Origin: Devosia equisanguinis | GTDB lineage: Bacteria; Pseudomonadota; Alphaproteobacteria; Rhizobiales; Hyphomicrobiaceae | Reading direction: 5' to 3' | Length of the DNA: 62,664 nucleotides | Assembly (NCBI GenBank): GCA_945889015.1 | Contig: CAMDBL010000003.1 | Span: 1 to 62,664, forward strand | In this document: positions 1 to 8,914 of the stretch, piece after piece | Numbering within the stretch: the stretch's first letter is position 1 | Layout: every line of letters starts with the position of its first letter | Translations under genes and position numbers: made by a program | Notes under the pieces: generated by a model | Told to the model about the DNA's origin: nothing | Databases searched by the model: none | Seen by the model: the letters and a program-made list of their open reading frames with translations, nothing else

Positions 1-115
1 CCGCCCACGGCAAGCGATCTACCTGATTCGATCATTAGGTCAGCGAGTTACGTAGATGTCGCGGAAATGAAGGCACTGAAGCAGGAAACTGTAATCAAAT
101 TCCGGGGTCTGGGAC

Positions 116-3100
116 ATGGCGACTTACAATGGTTCGGCTGGCAACGACATCTACACCGGGAGTAGCGCGAGCGACCTGATCAACGGCTTCGACGGTGACG
201 ACGTCCTCACGGGCGTGGGGGGGCTCGACACCATCGACGGCGGCGCCAGCAACGACAGCCTGCACGGCGGCGAGGGCGACGACCAGGTCAACGGCGGCGC
301 CAACAACGATTTCGTCTACGGTGATGCCGGCAACGACACGCTGGCCGGCGGCGACGGCAACGACTTCATCGACGGCGGTGCTGGCGACGATACCCTCTAT
401 TACCGGGGCGGCGACGGGGCCGACACGATCGAGGGTGGCGCTGGCTACGACACGCTGACCATCGACCTCACTTCGGCCGATCTGACCGCAGGCGTGCGCG
501 CGGATCTTGTCGCGCTGTCCGACTGGATGGCTGCTCCGAATGGTGAGTTGGTGCTCTCCGACCTCGGCATCACCGTCTCTGGCGTCGAATTCCTCAATCT
601 GCTCGTCGATGGCGTCAACGTCGACGTGGCGTCGCTGGCCAACACACCGCCGAGCGCCGAGACCAATGTCCAGCTGACGGTGGCCGAGGACGGCTCCGTC
701 TCCGGCCAGGCGGGCGCGATCGATCCGGACGGCGGTGTGCTGACATGGTCGGTGCTGAAAGGCACGGCTTTCGGTGACCTCGCTCTCGATCCCGAGACCG
801 GCAACTACACTTATACAGCCGCCAACAACTTCAGCGGCACCGACAGCTTCGTCATCCGCATCACTGACGATGCCGGACTGACCATCGATCAAACCGTCGA
901 CGTCACGGTCATCGGCGTCGCGGATGCGCCGAGCCTGGCCGTTTCCGGCGCCTCGGTGGCGCTCGATGCGACGCTTGCCGGCGGCGCCTCGGACGACGCG
1001 CTTTCCGGCGGACTGGGCAGCGACGTGATCGCCGGTGGCGACGGCAACGACGTGATCACGGGTGATTCGGCTGCAGTCATGCGCGACGTGCCGCTCGACA
1101 TCATCGCCACGCTGGTCGACGTCGACGGCTCCGAGACCCTCTCGTTCCGCGTTTCGGGAATGCCGGCCGACAGCGCCCTCTCGGCTGGTATGCAGAACGC
1201 GGACGGCAGCTGGGCCCTCGCCGCCGCCGATCTCGCCGATCTCGTCATGTCGACGTCGGCGACAGAGGATTTCAAGCTGACCATCGAAGCGATCTCGATC
1301 GAAGCAGACGGCGACACCGTCACTGCCATGACATCGCTGCCGGTCTCGTTCTCGGCTGCGGTCGGCAACGACACCATCGACGGTGGCGCTGGCGACGACC
1401 TCGTCGATGCAGGCGCGGGTGACGATCTGGTCGTCCACACCGTCGGCGAGGGCTTCGACACGGTCCTGGGCGGCGCTGGCATCGATACCGTCTCCATCGT
1501 GCTGGCCACCGACGACCTCACGCCAGGTGTCCGCGCCGACTTCGCGGCGCTGGCGACCTACCTCGCTTCGCATGCCGAGGAGGATATGGTTCTGCTCCCG
1601 GCTCTCGGGCTGTCGCTCCAGTCTATCGAGAATGTAGTGGTCACACTCGATGGCGCCGAGGTCGATCTCGCTTCGCTGCTGGTGACCGCACCGGTCAACA
1701 CGGCACCGCAGGCCGAGGCGGTCGTGGCCGCCACGGCGGTCGAGGACACCCTGCTCGCGGGCGTACTCGCCGCGACCGATGCCGACGGCGACGAGTTGAC
1801 CTGGTCGCTGGTCGAGGGCCCGGCGCATGGCACTTTGACACTCGATGTGGCGACCGGCGGCTATGCCTACACTGCGGACGCCGACTATAGCGGGGTCGAC
1901 AGCTTCCTTGTCGCGGTCGCCGATCCGTCCGGCGCGTTCGTCGAGCAACGTGTCGACGTCGTGATCGCTGCTGTCGCCGACATGCCGGTGTTGTCGATCT
2001 CTGCTTCGGCCAGTGCTGGCGGTGTGGCAGCCTCGAGCCTGAACGGCACCAAAGGCAACGACACGCTGACCGGCTCTGCTGGCAACGATCGAATCGACGC
2101 CGGCAAAGGCAACGATCTCGTCTATGGCGACGGAGCCGCCACCAACGGCCCGGTTGCACTCGACATCAAGGCCGCGCTCACCGATCTCGACGGCTCCGAG
2201 CAGCTCTCGATCCGCGTCTCTGGTCTGCCGGCGGGGGCTGCGCTCTCGGCCGGCCAGGTCAACGCCGACGGAAGCTGGTCACTGGCGCCGGCCGACCTCG
2301 CCGGGGTGCAGGTGACGGCTCCGGCCGGCAGCAGCTTCACGATCTCGGTCGCTGCAACGGCAACCGAGCAGTCGGGCGTCTCGGCCACGGTCGAGGCGGC
2401 GCTGCCCGTCACTTTCGGTCTCGGCAACGGTGCGGGCAACGACCACATCCGCGCGGGCTCCGGCAACGACACCGTCTATGGCGGCGACGGCAACGATACC
2501 ATCCATGGCGGCGACGGCAACGACACGCTCCATGACGGCAACGGCACCGACAAAGTCTACGCCGGCTGTGGCAACGACGTGTTGTTCGCAGGGGCCGGCG
2601 ACGATCTGCTGCGCGGTGGCCACGGCAACGACCGGATCGTGGCGGGCCTCGGCCACGACATCTACCGCGGCGGCCGTGGCTTCGACACTCTCGACCTGTC
2701 GACAGCCACGGCGGGCGTCGTCGTCGATGTCGGCAAGCACACCGTCGGCGGCGGCATCGATGCGGAAATCCACGGCTTCGAAGCGGTCATCGGCAGCCAG
2801 CACGCCGACACCTACGTCGGCACCTGGAGCGACGACGTGTTCTATGCCGGCGCCGGCAACGATACGATCCGCGGCTCCGGCGGCGACGACACGATGACCG
2901 GTGGTGCCGGCAGCGACACGTTCATCTGGACGAAGCATGATGTGCTGCACGGCAAAGGGCACGGCTGCAAGGGCGGCCCGGACGTGATCACCGATTTCGG
3001 CGCTGGCGATCATCTCGACCTGCACGGCCTACTGTCGAACCTGAAGGGCAAGCCCGTCACCGACTTCGTCAAGGTGAAGGACACGTTCTGGGGCACGACG

Positions 3101-3205
3101 GTGTCGGTGAAGATCGACAACAAGTTCGTCGACGTGGTGAAGCTGCAAGGCTTCCACGACAACTCGGCCGCCCACATGATCGCGCAGGACATGATCCTGA
3201 TCTGA
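116..3205 (+). CDS. Secreted RTX (Ca2+-binding repeat) protein with cadherin-like domains
   Basis: A 1029-residue acidic protein built from glycine/aspartate-rich nonapeptide repeats of the GGxGxDxUx type (residues about 20-110, 285-315, 415-440, 645-670, 775-850 and 910-935). These bind calcium and fold into a beta-roll after type I secretion in known family members. Two cadherin/VCBS-like beta-sandwich domains lie at about 177-275 and 528-625. The C-terminus (about 930-1029) has the usual hydrophobic type I secretion/C-terminal target layout and there is no N-terminal signal peptide. No type I transporter genes are nearby. The start is the ATG of MATYNGS; its ribosome site is weak. A role as adhesin or surface-layer protein is inference. 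The protein holds an internal duplication of about 350 residues. Confidence 0.9.
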   Translation: MATYNGSAGNDIYTGSSASDLINGFDGDDVLTGVGGLDTIDGGASNDSLHGGEGDDQVNGGANNDFVYGDAGNDTLAGGDGNDFIDGGAGDDTLYYRGGDGADTIEGGAGYDTLTIDLTSADLTAGVRADLVALSDWMAAPNGELVLSDLGITVSGVEFLNLLVDGVNVDVASLANTPPSAETNVQLTVAEDGSVSGQAGAIDPDGGVLTWSVLKGTAFGDLALDPETGNYTYTAANNFSGTDSFVIRITDDAGLTIDQTVDVTVIGVADAPSLAVSGASVALDATLAGGASDDALSGGLGSDVIAGGDGNDVITGDSAAVMRDVPLDIIATLVDVDGSETLSFRVSGMPADSALSAGMQNADGSWALAAADLADLVMSTSATEDFKLTIEAISIEADGDTVTAMTSLPVSFSAAVGNDTIDGGAGDDLVDAGAGDDLVVHTVGEGFDTVLGGAGIDTVSIVLATDDLTPGVRADFAALATYLASHAEEDMVLLPALGLSLQSIENVVVTLDGAEVDLASLLVTAPVNTAPQAEAVVAATAVEDTLLAGVLAATDADGDELTWSLVEGPAHGTLTLDVATGGYAYTADADYSGVDSFLVAVADPSGAFVEQRVDVVIAAVADMPVLSISASASAGGVAASSLNGTKGNDTLTGSAGNDRIDAGKGNDLVYGDGAATNGPVALDIKAALTDLDGSEQLSIRVSGLPAGAALSAGQVNADGSWSLAPADLAGVQVTAPAGSSFTISVAATATEQSGVSATVEAALPVTFGLGNGAGNDHIRAGSGNDTVYGGDGNDTIHGGDGNDTLHDGNGTDKVYAGCGNDVLFAGAGDDLLRGGHGNDRIVAGLGHDIYRGGRGFDTLDLSTATAGVVVDVGKHTVGGGIDAEIHGFEAVIGSQHADTYVGTWSDDVFYAGAGNDTIRGSGGDDTMTGGAGSDTFIWTKHDVLHGKGHGCKGGPDVITDFGAGDHLDLHGLLSNLKGKPVTDFVKVKDTFWGTTVSVKIDNKFVDVVKLQGFHDNSAAHMIAQDMILI

Positions 3206-3238
3206 TCGTACCCGAGCCTCTCTCTCAGCCAGTGGCAT

Positions 3239-3264
3239 AAGGCCGGTCCCTCGGGGCCGGCCTT
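3239..3264 (+). terminator. Rho-independent terminator-like hairpin after the RTX gene
   Basis: An inverted repeat AAGGCCGG...CCGGCCTT lies 33 bases after the RTX stop codon, with extra pairing inside the arms, and is followed by a short T-containing stretch (GTGCTTT). It would end RTX transcription before the next gene on the same strand. Confidence 0.6.
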
Positions 3265-3340
3265 GTGCTTTGCGGCACCGGGCCGCTTCCCCCGCTGCCC
3301 CCTGTTCGTGTAGGACCACCAGATCATTGCTGGCCGCAGC

Positions 3341-4669
3341 TTGTCCTGCGTTCGGCCTGCCGGAGCGATAGCCATTCCGACCGATCCGACCGCGTCAGAC
3401 GTGCCGGTGCCGCAGCCGTTCATCCTGGGCTGGGAGGAATGGCTGTCGCTGCCCGATCTCGGCCTGCCGGCGATCAAGGCCAAGGTCGACACGGGCGCGC
3501 GCACGTCCGCGCTGCACGCCTTCCTGATCGAGCCGTTCGGGACGGTGGCGGCGCCGAAGGTGCGTTTCGGCATTCATCCGATCCCGGGCCGCCACGAGAT
3601 CGAGATCTACTGCTCGGCTCCGGTGATCGACCGGCGCGAGGTGACGAGTTCGAACGGCGAGCGGGAGACCCGCTACGTCATCGCCTCGCGCGTCAGCATC
3701 GGCGCGCGTGACTGGCCGATCGAGCTGACGCTGACCAACCGCGAGAGCATGAGCTATCGCATGCTGCTCGGCCGGCAGGCGATCCGAGAGGACATGTTCG
3801 TCGATCCGGCCGCCTCGTTTCGCCAGCCGCGCCTGTCCTACAAGCTCTACCGGCATCTGCCCAAGCAGGATCCGGTGCGGCGCGCGCTGCGCATCGCCGT
3901 GCTGACTCGCAAGCCGGATGCCGCGAGCAACCGGCTACTGGCGGCGGCAGCGGAGGCGCGCGGCCACGCGCTGGAGCTGATCGATGCGGGCGCGCTGGCG
4001 CTGTCGGTGGAGGATGGCCGTCCGGTGGTGCTTTCGGCGGAGGCGAGGCTCGCCCATTACGACGCGGTGATCCCGCGCGTGGCGGACCGGATGGGGGCAG
4101 CGATCGTGAGGCAGCTCGAGCTGATGGGCTCGACTGCGATCAATTCGGGCGACGCACTCGACCGGCTGGCCAATCCGCTGGCGACGGTGCAGGCGCTGGT
4201 GCGCGCCGGGGTGCCGACGGTGGTGCGAGAGTTGAAGCTCGCCGCCCCCGGCGAGGAGGCGGAAGCCGCGCCTTTGACCCGGCTCGCGACCCGACGGATC
4301 GAGGCGACGGTGATCGGGGGAGCGACGATGGCGCTGGCCGAGCGGCGTCACAAGGTGCTGCGGGACGTGCCCGAGCGGCGCCTGGGGGCGGCGCGGCGTC
4401 TCGCCGAGCGGGCGGCACGGGCGCTGCGGCTGGGCCTCGCCCGCATCGAGATCAGCGCCACCAGCGAGGGTGCGCTGGCGGTCGCGGCCGTGTCCGCCTT
4501 GCCGTCGTTGTCGCAGGCCAAGCGCGTGTCGGGCGTGCAGGCGGCCGAGGCCGTAATCGCCCAGATCGAGCGTGAGGTGCGCTCCTGGGTCCGGCGTGAG
4601 GATGTGGCTGCTGGCGAGGTCGAAAGCCCCGACGATGTCGGCGGTGATGGCGCCGGAGGCGGCGCGTGA
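3341..4669 (+). CDS. Retropepsin-like (zinc-protease family) domain fused to a degenerate RimK-type protein
   Basis: About 442 residues in two parts. Residues about 28-170 match the putative ATP-dependent zinc protease family, which has a retropepsin fold; the motif VDTGARTSALH carries the expected D-T-G active-site triplet. Residues about 178-300 match the N-terminal domain of RimK-type ligases (LTRKPDAASNRLL, PRVADRMGAAIVRQLELMG). The ATP-grasp part that should follow is badly shortened: the glycine-rich ATP loop, the QEFI segment and the EVNSSPG metal site are missing, the last replaced by AVSALPS. Ligase activity is therefore doubtful. The open frame begins at a TTG; GTG codons at 3401 or 3407 are alternative starts. 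It ends 3 bases before the convergent epimerase gene. Confidence 0.75.
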   Translation: MSCVRPAGAIAIPTDPTASDVPVPQPFILGWEEWLSLPDLGLPAIKAKVDTGARTSALHAFLIEPFGTVAAPKVRFGIHPIPGRHEIEIYCSAPVIDRREVTSSNGERETRYVIASRVSIGARDWPIELTLTNRESMSYRMLLGRQAIREDMFVDPAASFRQPRLSYKLYRHLPKQDPVRRALRIAVLTRKPDAASNRLLAAAAEARGHALELIDAGALALSVEDGRPVVLSAEARLAHYDAVIPRVADRMGAAIVRQLELMGSTAINSGDALDRLANPLATVQALVRAGVPTVVRELKLAAPGEEAEAAPLTRLATRRIEATVIGGATMALAERRHKVLRDVPERRLGAARRLAERAARALRLGLARIEISATSEGALAVAAVSALPSLSQAKRVSGVQAAEAVIAQIEREVRSWVRREDVAAGEVESPDDVGGDGAGGGA

Positions 4670-4672
4670 GGC

Positions 4673-5605
4673 TCAGGCCCGGATCGCAGCGGCCAGGGCA
4701 TCGGCGGTCGTTTCGGGCGGTGTCCATCCCGTGGCGCGGAGCGCTGAGGTGTCGGCGACGAGATCGCCGGCGATGCGGTTCCACATGCCGCTGCGTCCGG
4801 TCACATGCAGGGCAGCCTTCAGCGGTCCGAGGGGCACCGGCAGCAGTCCCGGCCCGCGTCCGAGCCCCTGCCTCAGCCAGCCGATCATGTCCGCGACCGA
4901 CACGGGGGCGCCGTCGGCGACGAGATAGGTGCCGCCCACGACGGCAGACGACGTCATCGCGTGCAGAATAGCCGACGACAGATTGCCCAGGCTGACGACG
5001 GAGCGCTTGTTGCGCTGCGCGCCGAGCGGCAGAGGTAACGGCAGCCGCGCGAGCTTGTTCATCGCTGCCATGTTGCCGCGCACGCCCGGGCCGTAGACCA
5101 GAACCGGACGCAGCACCACGGCTTCGGTCGCGCTGCCGTCGAGTGTCGCAAGCAGCGCCGCCTCGGCCGCGAGCTTGGAGCGGCCATAGGCATCGTCGGG
5201 TGCCGGCGGATCGGTCTCGCGGACGGTGTGGGGGGCGACCGGGCCGATGCCGGCGCGGATCGAGGAGACCAGCACCATCCGCGTCACGCCGGCAGCGCGG
5301 GCCGCGGCGGCGAGCGAGGCGGTCGCCGTCGCGTTGATCGCGGTGAAGGTGCCTTCGGCTACGTCGACCATCATGTGTGCGAGGCCGGCGAGGTGGACAA
5401 CGTGGGTGACGCCGTCGACATGCGACCGCCAGTCCGCGGCGCCTGTCAGCTCGGGTGACGCGACGCTCGTGATGCCAGCCCCCGTGGGAATGCGGTCGAT
5501 CCTGCGGGCGGTGGCCCGCACCTGCCAACCCCGAGCCGCGAGATAGGGCACCACGCCGCGTCCGACGAAGCCGCTGGCTCCCGTCACCAGAACCGTCCCG
5601 CTCAT
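4673..5605 (-). CDS. NAD-dependent epimerase/4-reductase (WreQ/WbpV-like)
   Basis: A 310-residue extended SDR protein. The N-terminal VLVTGASGFVGRGV is the NAD(P)-binding glycine motif. A catalytic tyrosine/lysine pair is visible in DAYGRSKLAAE (YxxxK). In related O-antigen loci this enzyme reduces UDP-4-keto-6-deoxy-GlcNAc to UDP-QuiNAc or a C4 epimer. The start is set at the ATG at 5605, which overlaps the stop codon of the upstream glycosyltransferase gene as ATGA. The longer open frame reading through the upstream gene is ignored. It is the last gene of a three-gene operon with the transferase and the 4,6-dehydratase. The exact product stereochemistry cannot be read from sequence. Confidence 0.85.
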   Translation of the reverse strand: MSGTVLVTGASGFVGRGVVPYLAARGWQVRATARRIDRIPTGAGITSVASPELTGAADWRSHVDGVTHVVHLAGLAHMMVDVAEGTFTAINATATASLAAAARAAGVTRMVLVSSIRAGIGPVAPHTVRETDPPAPDDAYGRSKLAAEAALLATLDGSATEAVVLRPVLVYGPGVRGNMAAMNKLARLPLPLPLGAQRNKRSVVSLGNLSSAILHAMTSSAVVGGTYLVADGAPVSVADMIGWLRQGLGRGPGLLPVPLGPLKAALHVTGRSGMWNRIAGDLVADTSALRATGWTPPETTADALAAAIRA

Positions 5606-6639
5606 TTCTTGCCCCGCTCCAGCCTGTTCAACAGCCAAGCGGTGAGGATCGCAGCACAGGCGAGCGCTGCCCAGCCCACGTACATTTTCTTGATGACCAC
5701 GGTTGTCAGTGCAAGTGAGGCCAGCACGATGTTGAGGCGGAGCACGGCCCACGTCACCTCAGGCACGGTGAAGCCTACGTCGAGCGCGCGCTGGTAATAG
5801 TGGCTGCGGTGGGCCTGCCAGACCTTCTCACCGCGCCGCCAGCGCTTGACGAGCGTGATGCCGCTGTCGGCGAGGTAATACATCGGCAGGATCAGCGCGG
5901 CGTACAGGTGGCCGGCGCCGGCCAACACGATCAGCAGCCAGCCGACGAGCCCGCCCAGTGGCAGGCTGCCGACGTCGCCGAGAAACAGCCTGGCGACATG
6001 CCGGTTGGCGGGAGCGAACCCCACCAGCGCGCCGGTCAGCAGCAGCGCCAGCAGCCCGGCGGCCTTGGGCACGACGCCGATGTGCGCGAACAGTGCGATC
6101 GCGGCCGTGATGGGGGCCAGCTCCACCACGGTCATCCAGTCGATGCCGTCCATGAAGTTGGTGAGGTTGATGAACCAGACGAGCCCGACCACCAGGACCA
6201 GGTTCTCGAGCAGCGTCGGGATCTGCAGCGGCAGCTTGCCGAGAGGCGCGGATTCGGGTGGGAGCGACAGCACGATGGCAATTGCGGCGGCGAACTGGAG
6301 CAGCAGGCGCAAATTCACCGGCAGGGGGCGAATGTCGTCGACGGCGCCGACCATGGCGAGGAGAGCTGCGGCACCGACCAGATGTGCGAGGCGGATCGGC
6401 TCGATGCCTGGAGTCACGGTCTGCAGTGTCAGTGCCACCAGCATCGCCAGCGTGACACCGACGACGGCGATACCGCCGCCCTGCGGCGTCGGAATCTTGT
6501 GGCTCGACCGGGCATTCGGCCTCGCCAGAGCGTAGCGCACCAGTACGGGATGCAACAGCTTGTTGAGCAGCAGCGTCAGAGCCGCCGCCAGCACCAGCAG
6601 CAGCGCGCTCATCGCGAGAGGGGGCAGCGCCATCAGCAT
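5602..6639 (-). CDS. Undecaprenyl-phosphate N-acetylhexosamine-1-phosphate transferase (WecA/WbpL/WreU-like)
   Basis: A 345-residue polytopic membrane protein of the MraY/WecA polyprenyl-phosphate sugar-1-phosphate transferase family. It has about ten hydrophobic segments. Family motifs are visible: SSHKIPTPQGGG near the N-terminus, the acidic cluster GAVDDIRPLP, NLTNFMDGIDW, and FLGDVGSLPLGG. The enzyme moves a sugar phosphate from a UDP-sugar onto undecaprenyl phosphate at the inner membrane, starting a repeat unit of O-antigen or another glycan. Flanking genes suggest the sugar is QuiNAc, FucNAc or a relative. It starts 8 bases after the dehydratase stop and shares an ATGA overlap with the next gene. 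Confidence 0.9.
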   Translation of the reverse strand: MLMALPPLAMSALLLVLAAALTLLLNKLLHPVLVRYALARPNARSSHKIPTPQGGGIAVVGVTLAMLVALTLQTVTPGIEPIRLAHLVGAAALLAMVGAVDDIRPLPVNLRLLLQFAAAIAIVLSLPPESAPLGKLPLQIPTLLENLVLVVGLVWFINLTNFMDGIDWMTVVELAPITAAIALFAHIGVVPKAAGLLALLLTGALVGFAPANRHVARLFLGDVGSLPLGGLVGWLLIVLAGAGHLYAALILPMYYLADSGITLVKRWRRGEKVWQAHRSHYYQRALDVGFTVPEVTWAVLRLNIVLASLALTTVVIKKMYVGWAALACAAILTAWLLNRLERGKK

Positions 6640-6647
6640 GACGGGGC

Positions 6648-8672
6648 TCAGTGCAGCGTCTGTGGGACGGGCACCACGGGGCGGGTGGCGAGCTTGGTCA
6701 AGACCGACGGCGCCTCCGCGGGCTCCCGATCATAGCCTTCGACCGTTCGCTTCAACACGAGATGAATCGCCTCGGCGTCGTTTCGATCCATCGCCGCGCG
6801 CAACGTCTGCAGCTCGCCCGTCAAAGCCTCGGCCGTCAGCGCCGGCTCGTCGATGCGCAGGATGCGGGCATGCTCCGTGCCGGTGGCGTTCTCGCCGAGC
6901 AGCAGCTCCTCATAGAGCTTCTCGCCCGGACGCAGGCCGATGTAGGCGATCGGGACGTCGCCGTCGGGGGTCTCGGCGTCACGCACCTCGAGCCCCATCA
7001 GGCGGATCATCGAGCGCGCCAGCTCGTCGATGCGCACCTGCTCACCCATGTCGAGCACGAACACCTCGCCGCCAGTCGCCATCGCGCCGGCCTGGATGAC
7101 GAGTTCGGCCGCTTCCGGGATCGACATGAAGAAGCGGATCACGTCGGGATGGGTCACCGTCACCGGCCCACCGGCCTCGATCTGCTTGCGGAACAGTTGC
7201 ACGACCGAGCCGGAGCTGCCGAGCACGTTGCCGAAGCGGACCATGGTGAAGACGGTGCCTGGAGTATCCGCCGCCCGCGATTGCGACTTGGCCTTGGCTT
7301 GCAGCACCAGCTCGGCCAGACGTTTGCTCGCACCCATGATGTTGGTCGGGCGCACCGCCTTGTCGGTCGAGATCAGCACGAACCGCTCGACGCCGAGATC
7401 CTGTGCGGCGGCGGCGATCGTCGCCGTGCCGAAGGTGTTGTTGGCGAGACCCGCGACCGGGTTCAACTCGACGATCGGGACGTGCTTGTAGGCGGCGGCG
7501 TGGTAGATCGTGGCGACGGAAAAGCGCGCAATGGTTCCGCGCACGGCGGTGTCGTCGAGCACCGAGCCGAGCACGGCTGCGATCTCCGGCCGCTGCACGG
7601 TCGCGGGAAGATCGGCGACGAGTGCTCGCACCTCCATCTCGATCTGATAGAGCGCGACCTCGGACATCTCGAACAGGACGAGGCGCGCCGGCCCCTGCTT
7701 GAGGATCTGGCGCACCAGCTCCGAGCCGATCGAGCCGCCGGCGCCCGAGACCATCACCGATTTGCCGGTGATGTTGCGCGACAACAGGTCGGAGCGCGGC
7801 GGCACGGGGTCGCGACCCAAGAGGTCGCCGACGTCGACCGGCCGCAAGTCCGTCACCGAGACGCGGCCTATGGCGATGTCTTCGATCGCCGGCAGCGTCT
7901 TGATCCGGATCGGATGGTGGTCGAGCCGCTTCAGAACGGCGCGGCGCTCGCGGCGTGGCGCGTCGGGAATGGCGAGCAGCACCTCCTTGACGTTCTCGCG
8001 CTCGATCAGCTTGGCGAGCTTGTCGGTCCGGTAGACCTTCTGGCCGCCGATGAACTGGCCCTTGAGGCTCGGCGTGTCGTCGAGAAAGCCGGCGACACGC
8101 GCTTCGCCGCGCCGACGCAGCGCGTCCATGAGCTGTACGCCGGCCGGGCCCGCGCCGTAGATGAGAACGGTGCGCGCTTCGCCGTTGGGCAGGTCGGGAA
8201 TGCGCACGCCGGCGCTCTTCAAGGCCCAGCCGGCGGCATGGCGGCTCGCCATGATCAGTCCGCCTGCGATAACGCCATAGAACAGAATGACCGTGCGCGG
8301 CACGCCGGGGATGCCGGTCAGCAAGATCAGAAGCGCCCAAAGCAGGACGGATGCCGTCATGCAGGCGATGATGCGGTAGGTGCCGCGATGGCCGATGTAG
8401 CGTGTAACGATGCGGTAGAGGCCGCCGTACGCGAAGGCCGCGACCGCGATCAGCGGAGCCATGGCCAGCAACACCGCCACCTGCCAGTCGTGTGGCACAT
8501 AGAATTGATTGTAGCGCAGCGACAGCGAGACCCACAGCGCCAGCGTGATCAGTCCCACGTCGTTGAGCACGAGCAGCAGGCGCTTGGCGACGCGCGGCAG
8601 CCCCACCAGCCACGGGCGCAGATGCAGCATGAAATGCGCCGATCGTTGCTCGATGGTCAAAGGCAGCCTCAT
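6648..8672 (-). CDS. Membrane NDP-sugar 4,6-dehydratase (WbpM/CapD/WreV-like)
   Basis: About 674 residues. Four hydrophobic helices in the first 150 residues are followed by a CoA-binding-like Rossmann segment (VLIYGAGPAGVQLMDAL) and a second, catalytic Rossmann domain (VSGAGGSIGSELVRQI). The catalytic region reads LISTDKAVRPTNIMGASK; the usual Tyr of YxxxK is replaced by Met, as is normal in long WbpM/FlaA1-type dehydratases. It makes UDP-4-keto-6-deoxy-GlcNAc for the downstream reductase and transferase. The start MRLPLTIEQ at 8672 is chosen because upstream sequence in the frame does not look coding; a start about 14 codons later (MLHLRPW) is possible. It is the first gene of the operon. 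Confidence 0.9.
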   Translation of the reverse strand: MRLPLTIEQRSAHFMLHLRPWLVGLPRVAKRLLLVLNDVGLITLALWVSLSLRYNQFYVPHDWQVAVLLAMAPLIAVAAFAYGGLYRIVTRYIGHRGTYRIIACMTASVLLWALLILLTGIPGVPRTVILFYGVIAGGLIMASRHAAGWALKSAGVRIPDLPNGEARTVLIYGAGPAGVQLMDALRRRGEARVAGFLDDTPSLKGQFIGGQKVYRTDKLAKLIERENVKEVLLAIPDAPRRERRAVLKRLDHHPIRIKTLPAIEDIAIGRVSVTDLRPVDVGDLLGRDPVPPRSDLLSRNITGKSVMVSGAGGSIGSELVRQILKQGPARLVLFEMSEVALYQIEMEVRALVADLPATVQRPEIAAVLGSVLDDTAVRGTIARFSVATIYHAAAYKHVPIVELNPVAGLANNTFGTATIAAAAQDLGVERFVLISTDKAVRPTNIMGASKRLAELVLQAKAKSQSRAADTPGTVFTMVRFGNVLGSSGSVVQLFRKQIEAGGPVTVTHPDVIRFFMSIPEAAELVIQAGAMATGGEVFVLDMGEQVRIDELARSMIRLMGLEVRDAETPDGDVPIAYIGLRPGEKLYEELLLGENATGTEHARILRIDEPALTAEALTGELQTLRAAMDRNDAEAIHLVLKRTVEGYDREPAEAPSVLTKLATRPVVPVPQTLH

Positions 8673-8914
8673 TAGACCTGCAAAGCGGGCCGTGTAGGGC
8701 GCACAGGGCCGACATGCCAGCAGACAACCGCTGGCGTGACGACCGCGCGCGATGAAACCCGCGCTACTATAGTCATTCAGATTAGGACAACAAGGCGGCT
8801 GGGCTTTTTCCACCGCTCCGTCCCGCGTGCGCCGCTTGACGGCGACGCCGACTTCGGGACAGTCAAGCGCGCTCGAGGCCGCGACGGCCATGTGGCGAGC
8901 CAGTCGGAGCCGAA

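Noticed and set aside
95-1948. 617-codon minus-strand frame inside the RTX gene
   Set aside because: It is the antisense shadow of GC-rich RTX repeats: composition is low-complexity Val/Asp/Arg with no family marks, and the plus-strand protein is clearly real.
6651-8675. 674-codon plus-strand frame opposite the dehydratase gene
   Set aside because: Antisense shadow; the minus strand has clear WbpM-type motifs and the forward frame is Arg/His/Gln-rich without motifs.
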